Shown in pieces: positions 36,144 through 42,053 of a DNA stretch of 42,053 nucleotides. The notes under the pieces are model-generated. The model did not search any database, was not told the DNA's origin, and saw only the letters and a program-made list of their open reading frames with translations. The position numbers and the translations under genes are program-made. Where the stretch lies: positions 1 to 42,053 of the forward strand of contig CAMFLH010000009.1 in assembly GCA_945957295.1 (NCBI GenBank), written 5' to 3'. This DNA comes from an uncultured Uliginosibacterium sp. GTDB lineage: Bacteria > Pseudomonadota > Gammaproteobacteria > Burkholderiales > Rhodocyclaceae. Numbering within the stretch: position 1 is the stretch's first letter; each line of letters starts with the position of its first letter.

Positions 36144-36500
36144 TCAGTGTTGGGCGGTGCTGGCTGCGAGATTGCGTAATGCTGTGTCAACGGCAGATAT
36201 CAACAGTCCGTCTGGATCCTTCTTGCATTCAATTGTTAGTTGTTTGACTACCAACGTGTCAATCTCATCTGATTTTGGCAGAGACAGCGCCCTTGCCTCT
36301 ACGGTTGCGTTTCCGAATTGCGCAATCAACTCAGAAACCGCGTCCGACTGCCCCTTTGATGCCATGATTTGGGCATCTCTGCACGTTGTGTAAAACGTTG
36401 CCGGAATGCCGCTCTCTGCTGCAGAAGCGGTTGAGGTGAATAGTGACGAGACGAGTAGCAGAAAACCAGAGCTCATGGTGGCCAGATAACGTTTAGACAT
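36144..36500 (-). CDS. Small secreted protein, possibly HdeA-like
   Basis: A 118-residue exported protein. The signal peptide ends about residue 28 (FLLLVSSLFTSTASA). The mature part is ~90 residues with two cysteines (FYTTCRDAQIM and LTIECKKDPDGLLISAVDTA). The C...CKKDP spacing recalls the HdeA acid-stress chaperone fold, but similarity is weak and I would not name it. GGAGAG lies before the ATG. It starts four bases after the glycine-zipper gene, so the two form an operon. The product is probably periplasmic. Confidence 0.7.
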   Translation of the reverse strand: MSKRYLATMSSGFLLLVSSLFTSTASAAESGIPATFYTTCRDAQIMASKGQSDAVSELIAQFGNATVEARALSLPKSDEIDTLVVKQLTIECKKDPDGLLISAVDTALRNLAASTAQH

Positions 36501-36504
36501 TGCC

Positions 36505-36870
36505 TTACTCTCCTGTAACTTTGCCAACGACAGCACCGGCAGCGGCACCAACAAGGGCGCCCTTGAGCGCACCGTTAACACCTTTCCCGCTTAATAGCCC
36601 AACGCCGGCTCCAAGTAACAAGCCAGTTCTGGCTCCTTTGCGCGCGTTCTTACCGTCTTGGCCTTGTTCTGTTACTGCGCCAACTCCGGCGCCCAGAACT
36701 GCGCCACCAAGAGCCCCTTTGATGCCTTTCCCGGATACAACGCCGATCCCCGCGCCAAGAACGGCGCCTTTTACGGTGTTACTTGCGGATGCATCGATAG
36801 GCGATAGGAGCGCCGACAATGCAATAACGGTGGAAAAAGACAGCAGTCGAACGTTCACGTTAAGCCTCAT
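36505..36870 (-). CDS. Glycine-zipper protein with two internal repeats
   Basis: A 121-residue exported protein. The signal peptide is about 1-29 (LLSFSTVIALSALLSPIDASA). The mature part is a tandem pair of ~32-residue glycine-zipper units: KGAVLGAGIGVVSGKGIKGA then LGGAVLGAGVGAV, and KGARTGLLLGAGVGLLSGKG then LKGALVGAAAGAVVG. The G-x3-G helices usually insert into or associate with membranes (Rick_17kDa/OmpA-like glycine-zipper families). It is the first gene of a two-gene operon with the small secreted protein. The role is unknown, perhaps in the envelope. Confidence 0.8.
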   Translation of the reverse strand: MRLNVNVRLLSFSTVIALSALLSPIDASASNTVKGAVLGAGIGVVSGKGIKGALGGAVLGAGVGAVTEQGQDGKNARKGARTGLLLGAGVGLLSGKGVNGALKGALVGAAAGAVVGKVTGE

Positions 36871-37504
36871 ATACCCAATGCCAATTACTGTTATGGGAGC
36901 CCTGGTGAGATTCTTTCGAACTCATGCCAAAGCGGTTTGCGTTCGAGAGTTGGTAAATGTTTTGAGGAGCGAGTTCGGAGATGCGTCTTGGCGTTTCTTT
37001 CCGGTAGGAACATTGATAGCTGGAACTGCTGCCTAACCGACCCGATGCAGGGCCCTCACCATGGGGGATAACTTCTTCGACTCGATGGTTTGCCTCTCGA
37101 AGCCATAGTCGTTTCTTCGCGTTGGCTCGTTGCTCCCCGGATGTAGGGATCGAACGGACGCTGAGCCTCTCGCATTCTCACTTAATAGTTCAACTATCGG
37201 TGCAGGAGGGTGCCCAAACTGGGTACATGGGTCGAGGTGACGTTCAGCAAGCGCTCCGGGATCTGATGTTGCGACCGCGCCCGGTACTGTGCAAGACGGC
37301 GGCTACCACGAGGCTAGGCGGACACCATGACTAGTCTGGGGGCGGGCACTTCGCGTGAAGAGCGCGGCGTAAAAAGCGCATGTCGTCACTGACAGCGAAG
37401 CTTGCGGCGCGTCGGTGGCGAAGCTAGAGCCCCTTAGGGTTTACCAGGCCTACGCCTTGGCGTTCGCGTTCTCGTCTCAAGCGCGCCCATGCGCGCCGGT
37501 TGCC
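36871..37504. other. Gene-free stretch
   Basis: No frame here has both a ribosome site and protein-like composition. Promoters for the leftward glycine-zipper operon should lie near 36871-36950. I see no tRNA, large repeat or recognisable IS scrap. Confidence 0.45.
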
Positions 37505-37663
37505 TTAGCTGAGCAAGTCAGCAATTGCCCCCTGGATTTCTGCCTCCAACACGGTGTCGTACGCCTCTCGTGTGCAGTGCATGTCGCGCCAGTCAACTAA
37601 GCACGCGAGCTTTGCCGATACGTTCGGGCGCGCTAGGCCGAGAGCATCGGGGACCCAGTTCAC
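37505..37663 (-). CDS. Possible small protein, 52 residues
   Basis: GTG at 37663, preceded by AAGGA, opens a frame reading NWVPDALGLARPNVSAKLAC and ending EAEIQGAIADLLS. The composition is protein-like and the helical C-terminus is plausible, but I recognise no family. It may be a chance frame or the tail of a decayed gene. Confidence 0.2.
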   Translation of the reverse strand: MNWVPDALGLARPNVSAKLACLVDWRDMHCTREAYDTVLEAEIQGAIADLLS

Positions 37664-38105
37664 TGGTCATTCCTTGCAACTTTGGCGAGCGCGCAATCCA
37701 TTTTCGAGACTGCATCACTTCTATGGGCTCAGGACGAGTCGTGGGCGGCTGTTTCAGATGCATATGCAAGTACCCAGAATGGGCATGCGCGATCATTTAG
37801 CCGGCGGGATCATGTTAGTGTCCTACCGAATTCTTAGTCGGGCGCTACCACAATGAGACAAACCATCTTGATGGGCCTATCGGCAGCGATCGAAGACGCC
37901 CCTCTCGAATTGCGATCGGTTCCATTTGACCCTGTCGTCCCGATGACTGATCTCTCCAACGGCAATCAGTCGACGTTGGGTGATCGATGAAATCGGCTAG
38001 GGCTTACTGTCAGAAAGGGCTGTTGCGCTGCGTATTGATGGATATAGCACAACGACCGTTTCTCCGGCACCTGAGTGATGATCAACGATTAAGCGATTTG
38101 CCTCG
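37664..38105. other. Gene-free stretch
   Basis: Only short, unconvincing frames on both strands, no ribosome sites with good spacing and no notable repeats. Confidence 0.45.
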
Positions 38106-38624
38106 GTGATTGGGATGCTGCTCTCTGTATGTGGCGAAGTTTTGGCACCACCCCAGATCGAACCGGCACAGGCGGCGATGATCATGCAATTGGGAACTGG
38201 CGGTTCCGCAGAGGTGAACTATTTTCCGGCAGAGTGCGCGCTGAAAAGCGAGCGGAGCGCTCGTTTAACGTGCCCGGTTTCCAGGAGAATTTTGAATTCG
38301 GAGAGCGTACGCGGGCCGATTTCGCGCGCGATCTGAACGCGATGGCAACGTCCGGTCGGTATGGAGCTCAACGTTGTCTCCTTTTAGTCCGACTTGGTGT
38401 GAGAAGTTGTTGTCGGTTTCGTTGCCAACTGCCGGTGGCTTAGTCTGAAACTGGATTAGGAAGGCATTCGTTGCTTTCCCGAACCAATCTCGCAGTTCGG
38501 TAAGTTCAAGAAGATCTACTTTGAACCGAAGAGAGTCTCGGTCGGTTACGGCGATCGCATGAAGGATATCGATCCAGAAGAGGTGAAAGCGATTGGCTGC
38601 AAAACAAACAAAGCAATTTGCTAG
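38106..38624 (+). pseudogene. Decayed gene of unknown function
   Basis: Three protein-like blocks lie in order on one strand but in different frames. About 38106-38260 reads MIMQLGTGGSAEVNYFPAEC and ALKSERSAR. About 38260-38360, in another frame, reads FNVPGFQENFEFGERTRADF and ARDLNAMATSGRYG. From 38478 to 38624, back in the first frame, it reads PEPISQFGKFKKIYFEPKRV, then SVGYGDRMKDIDPEEVKAIG and a stop. The start resembles a short signal peptide (GMLLSVCGEVLA). I read this as a small secreted-protein gene broken by at least two frameshifts. No family is recognised. Confidence 0.4.
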
Positions 38625-38772
38625 GCCTAGTCATCCTGAGCGCGGATTGTCTGCTAGTCGCCGAGCATCTCTTTGCCCTTGAGCCTCTCAGTTTCAGCAC
38701 CCAGCCGCTCGGTGCCTTATTTCATTGGTGTGCTGACATGTTTTCTTTCTAAGTCTCAATGGAGCCCTTTGA

Positions 38773-39966
38773 ATGATTGCACTTGACAGCTACGGCACTT
38801 TGGTTGCTGCCTCCTTGGTGCTTTTGACCGGTCGCAAGCTGGCAGGCTCGGTACCGGCTTTGCGCAACTACTCGATTCCCGAGCCTGTGATCGGCGGCCT
38901 GATCGTGGCGCTCGGGCTGTATGCCGCCAAGTCGCTCTTCGACTTCGAGGTGCGTTTCGACTCGACGCAGAATACGCCGCTAATGCTTAGTTTTTTTGCG
39001 AGCATCGGGCTCAATGCTGATCTGGGAAGCCTCAAGCGCGGCGGTCGACCACTGGTTTTGCTACTTGCAGTGGTAATTGGTTTCCTCGTCACACAGAATT
39101 TCTTCGGTGTGGTGATGGCGAACCTGCTTGGCTTCCCGCCGCTGATGGGCCTGCTGGCCGGTTCGATCACGCTTTCCGGCGGCCATGGTACTGGGGCGGC
39201 CTGGAGCGCCGTCTTCAGCGAGAAGTATGGTCTCGCATCTGCGACGGAGGTGGCCATGGCCTGCGCCACGTTCGGCTTAGTGTTGGGCGGCATCATCGGC
39301 GGTCCCGTCGCCCGTTACCTGATGCGCAAGACGCAGGGAGGATCCACAGCCTCAGCCCCAGAAGCACCAGGGGCGTTCGAGGACCCCGGCGTCACCCGCC
39401 TCATTACGGCGCCGGCGATGATCGAGACCCTGGCACTGTTCGCTGTCTGCCTGTTGGCGGGCAAAGAACTCTCCCGCGCGTTGCAGGGGAGTGTTCTGGA
39501 GTTGCCCGCCTTTGTCTGCGTGCTCTTCACCGGCTTGGTACTGCGCAATACGTTGGCAAGGTTCGGTGGCTACGAGGTGTTCGAACGTTGCGTATCGGTG
39601 CTTGGCAACGTTTCGCTGGCGCTTTTTCTGGCCATGGCCTTGATGTCGTTGCGCCTCTGGGAACTAGCTTCCCTAGCGCTGCCGATGTTTATCCTGCTTG
39701 GCAGTCAGACCCTGTTGATGGCTGCCTGGGCGATTTTCGTGACGTTTCGCGTCATGGGGAGTAACCATGACGCCATGGTTATCGCTGCCGGTCATTGCGG
39801 CTTCGGGCTCGGCGCGACACCGACTGCCATCGCCAACATGCAAGCCGTCACCGAGCGCCTCGGTCATTCCCATCAAGCGTTCCTGATCGTACCGATGGTC
39901 GGTGCTTTCTTCATCGACATTGCCAATGCTTTGATCATCAAGCTGTTTCTGGCCGTACTGACGTAG
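38773..39966 (+). CDS. gltS: Sodium/glutamate symporter GltS
   Basis: This is an inner-membrane carrier importing glutamate with Na+. The 397-residue length is typical. Family signatures are YSIPEPVIGGLIVALGLYAA near the N-terminus, the re-entrant-loop motif SITLSGGHGTGAAWSAVFSE, and in the second half AAGHCGFGLGATPTAIANMQ. The two inverted halves of about five helices each are visible. GGAG lies eight bases before the ATG. The nhaA gene follows 80 bases later on the same strand. Sodium extruded by NhaA would help drive GltS, so pairing makes sense. Confidence 0.95.
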   Translation: MIALDSYGTLVAASLVLLTGRKLAGSVPALRNYSIPEPVIGGLIVALGLYAAKSLFDFEVRFDSTQNTPLMLSFFASIGLNADLGSLKRGGRPLVLLLAVVIGFLVTQNFFGVVMANLLGFPPLMGLLAGSITLSGGHGTGAAWSAVFSEKYGLASATEVAMACATFGLVLGGIIGGPVARYLMRKTQGGSTASAPEAPGAFEDPGVTRLITAPAMIETLALFAVCLLAGKELSRALQGSVLELPAFVCVLFTGLVLRNTLARFGGYEVFERCVSVLGNVSLALFLAMALMSLRLWELASLALPMFILLGSQTLLMAAWAIFVTFRVMGSNHDAMVIAAGHCGFGLGATPTAIANMQAVTERLGHSHQAFLIVPMVGAFFIDIANALIIKLFLAVLT

Positions 39967-40046
39967 AGTGATATCGGTGGGCCCGGACTTGAACACATTT
40001 CTGGGCCAATTGAATTCTTTCGATTAGGCCGGTAGCCGAAAACTTC

Positions 40047-41198
40047 ATGCCCTTTGCCTTGACCCGCTCCTTCGCAGAACTATTTGAATCTGAAAAGGCT
40101 GGCGCCATTGCCCTGGTGGCCTGTACGGTGGTCTCGATGAGCATCGCGAATTCGGCGGTCGGGCCCGCCTACCTTCAGTGCTGGCAGATTCCCGTAGCTG
40201 GACTGACCATTGAGCACTGGATCAACGACGCACTGATGGCGGTGTTCTTTCTCCTTATCGGGTTGGAACTGGAACGGGAGCTCTACGTTGGCGAACTGTC
40301 CAGCCTGCACAATGCGCTTTTGCCGATCTTTGCCGCGATTGGCGGCATCGCGGTGCCGGCCGGTGTTCACGTCTACCTGAACGGCGGAACGCCAACACAG
40401 GCCGGCGCGGGGATTCCAATGGCCACCGACATAGCCTTCGCCTTGGGTGCGCTGGCTTTGTTGGGCAGTCGCGTGCCGACGTCGCTCAAGGTATTCCTGG
40501 CTGCCCTTGCTGTAATGGATGACCTCGGCGCCATCATTGTTATCGCTGTCTTCTATGCCACCAACTTTTCGCTCGTCTACTTACTCGGTGCGCTGGCAGT
40601 GTTTCTCGTGCTCGTGGTCGCCAATTACTTTCGCGTGATGAGACTGCTGCCGTACCTGCTTGGCGGTGCGTTGATGTGGTTCCTTATGCTGAAGTCCGGT
40701 GTTCATGCCACGATCGCCGGTGTGCTGCTCGCCTTCGCTGTTCCGTTCAGCGGCAGGAACGGCAAGGAGGATTCGCCCTCGCACAGAATAGAGCACGCAC
40801 TCCACAAGCCAGTTGTCTTCTTGATCCTGCCACTGTTTGCCTTGGCCAATACCGGGGTCGTCTTCGATCCGCAGTGGCAGGAAAGCCTCGCCAGTCCGAA
40901 CAGCCTCGGCATTCTTGGCGGCCTCGTGATCGGCAAGCCGCTAGGCATCTTCCTGCTTACTTATTTGGCAGTGAAAACCGGTTTTTGCCGGCTGCCGGTT
41001 GATCTGGGCTGGCGGCATGTTGTTGGGGTCGGATTCTTGGGTGGCATCGGCTTCACGATGTCGATCTTCATCACCAACCTCGCTTTCACCGGTGAAGCGG
41101 ACGTCGTCAATGCATCAAAAATGGCCATCTTGATGGCCTCGCTGATTGCTGGTGTGACCGGCATGCTTTGGCTATTTCTCTCCAGTCGTGGCAGGTAA
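40047..41198 (+). CDS. nhaA: Na+/H+ antiporter NhaA
   Basis: This is an inner-membrane antiporter exchanging Na+ (or Li+) for protons, for pH and sodium homeostasis. The 383-residue length matches the family. The key acidic residues are present: Asp in GIPMATDIAFALGALALLGS (Asp133 equivalent) and the Asp-Asp pair in FLAALAVMDDLGAIIVIAVF (Asp163/164 equivalents). The N-terminal ESEKAGAIALVACTVVSM and the closing GFLGGIGFTMSIFITNLAF are diagnostic. The start has no strong ribosome site. It may be cotranscribed with gltS. Confidence 0.96.
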   Translation: MPFALTRSFAELFESEKAGAIALVACTVVSMSIANSAVGPAYLQCWQIPVAGLTIEHWINDALMAVFFLLIGLELERELYVGELSSLHNALLPIFAAIGGIAVPAGVHVYLNGGTPTQAGAGIPMATDIAFALGALALLGSRVPTSLKVFLAALAVMDDLGAIIVIAVFYATNFSLVYLLGALAVFLVLVVANYFRVMRLLPYLLGGALMWFLMLKSGVHATIAGVLLAFAVPFSGRNGKEDSPSHRIEHALHKPVVFLILPLFALANTGVVFDPQWQESLASPNSLGILGGLVIGKPLGIFLLTYLAVKTGFCRLPVDLGWRHVVGVGFLGGIGFTMSIFITNLAFTGEADVVNASKMAILMASLIAGVTGMLWLFLSSRGR

Positions 41199-41263
41199 AA
41201 TTCGACGCTTGCAGTACGGCGCTTCTGGTAGAAGTTTTGGGGCCTCGATCGCATAGAGACAAC

Positions 41264-41314
41264 GCGCATGTCCAGCGGCTCGATCGCGAGCCAGGTCGCG
41301 TCGATCCGGATCAC
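41264..41314 (-). pseudogene. IS66-family TnpB start, tiny remnant
   Basis: The 17 codons from GTG 41314 read VIRIDATWLAIEPLDMR. They match the start of IS66 accessory protein TnpB (typically MIRID-WLA-EPMDMRAG). After DMR the similarity stops at about 41264. The rest of the 41199-41518 gap holds no gene that I can recognise. Confidence 0.5.
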
Positions 41315-41518
41315 CGCAGGCACTCGGCGAGCCATACGCCGCATTCGGATGCGGTTTGCGGTTTGCGGATTCCGGTTACCGCCGACCCGCGCGGCTTGTC
41401 TTGGCCGATGTACTGACCGTGGCGCCCACCGGCCAAGACCGGACTGATAGCGTGTCCCGCGAGCAGACACTGAGATGGTTGGTTGGCTTCGAAAGCAGTC
41501 GGATGGCCTACGAAAACT

Positions 41519-41920
41519 GGGCAACTTTCATCGTGAGCCAACAAACAGTACGTCACGAGCTAGACCTGCACGTCAGGCACCATTCGGTTTGCGGTCGCCG
41601 TTGGCGTTGCGTATGGCTCGCCGGTGTGCGTCGTATCGGATCTGCTGCTCGACATAGCGAGACGACACGGCTGCGTGCTGAAAGATCCAGCGCCGGAAGT
41701 CCTGTTTGAAAACTCTGATGCCGATGCGCTTTCCTTCGGCCTGTACTTCTGGCTCGACCTGAGCACGGGAGTCTCCGGTCGAGTCGTATGCAGCGACATT
41801 CGGTACATGACCGAGCGTGCATTCTCGGATGCGGGCATCTCTATCGCATTCCCGCAGAGGGATGTCCATCTGGATACGTCTCGACCACTGGAGGTGCGCG
41901 TTCTACCAGCCGGGTCGTGA
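41519..41920 (+). pseudogene. Second copy of the MscK-type channel C-terminus, decayed
   Basis: From 41564 to the stop at 41918-41920 the frame reads TCTSGTIRFAVAVGVAYGSP, then DPAPEVLFENSDADALSFGL and HLDTSRPLEVRVLPAGS. It aligns without gaps to the C-terminus of the channel at 30928-31971, roughly 80% identical by eye. TAG at 41561 replaces the Trp of VTNWTYTSG. Just upstream, ATFI (41521-41532) is in another frame. The orientation is opposite to the intact C-terminal half. No start codon or membrane part survives. It looks like a relic of a paralogue or of a duplication. Confidence 0.85.
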
Positions 41921-42053
41921 CTCATTCTGAATACAACGTTCCACTAATGGCGTAGGCGATGACCGACATCCTCCGGTCGCCTCGGATAAGCTCGCGAATT
42001 GGCGTCTCAGTGGGCGCGCGCAGCCTCGAGGTCCTCTGTTGGCACCGCTTGAA
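41921..42053. other. Window end, no supported gene
   Basis: A minus-strand frame ending at about 42009 (QAVPTEDLEAARAH) could be the tail of a gene beyond the window, but it is too short to support. Confidence 0.3.

Noticed and set aside
36500-37036. Pro/Ala/Thr-rich plus-strand ORF (178 codons)
   Set aside because: It is the antisense image of the glycine-zipper repeats; Gly/Ala codons read backwards give Pro/Ala/Thr.
37997-38185. Minus-strand 62-codon frame with protein-like stretches
   Set aside because: It has no ribosome site or family motif, and it overlaps the more convincing plus-strand decayed gene.
1-42053. CRISPR arrays and rRNA genes
   Set aside because: I found no regularly spaced repeats and no rRNA-like sequence in the window.

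Overview
The window looks like a chromosomal contig from a GC-rich, flagellated betaproteobacterium. The evidence is the flagellar gene order, a sigma-54/FleSR-type flagellar hierarchy and the overall codon style. Rhodocyclales is my best guess, but that is inference. The first 46 bases are not biological: they are Illumina Nextera adapter with its i5 index, so the true contig begins inside fliK.

Region 1 (47-9714) is a flagellar basal-body and export cluster. fliF-fliG-fliH-fliI-fliJ-fliK run leftward. The sensor kinase/sigma-54 activator pair fleS-fleR and then fliE run rightward. A textbook -24/-12 promoter lies between fleR and fliE.

Region 2 (9720-17963) is an accessory patch. It holds a P4-type integrase with a palindrome over its promoter, an AlpA-domain regulator, a GNAT gene with integron-cassette-like borders, an IS1182-family remnant abutting a 5'-truncated IS21 element, a bacteriohemerythrin, a frameshifted two-receiver diguanylate cyclase, and a small membrane protein.

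Region 3 (18191-30843) is an envelope/lipid locus. A winged-helix regulator diverges from outer-membrane phospholipase A across a 19-bp operator-like palindrome. An RND tripartite efflux pump follows. A gene for an unusual HD-CBS-HEPN multidomain protein overlaps the end of the pump operon. A type Vd patatin autotransporter and a lipoprotein lipase complete the run. Three lipid-hydrolase families therefore lie within 12 kb on one strand.

Region 4 (30928-35969) is one large MscS/MscK-type mechanosensitive channel gene split by nested insertion sequences. An IS3 element with a 5-bp target duplication interrupts the gene, and an IS110/IS1111-type element sits in the left end of that IS3. Removing the insertion and one duplication restores an 805-codon frame exactly.

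Region 5 (36119-42053) contains a two-gene operon for small secreted proteins, about 1.9 kb of mostly non-coding or decayed DNA, gltS, nhaA, an IS66 scrap, and a second, decayed copy of the MscK C-terminus in the opposite orientation to the first.

The best candidate for something undescribed is the HD-CBS-HEPN protein and its link to the efflux and phospholipase genes. The best-supported structural story is the nested-IS disruption of the channel gene.
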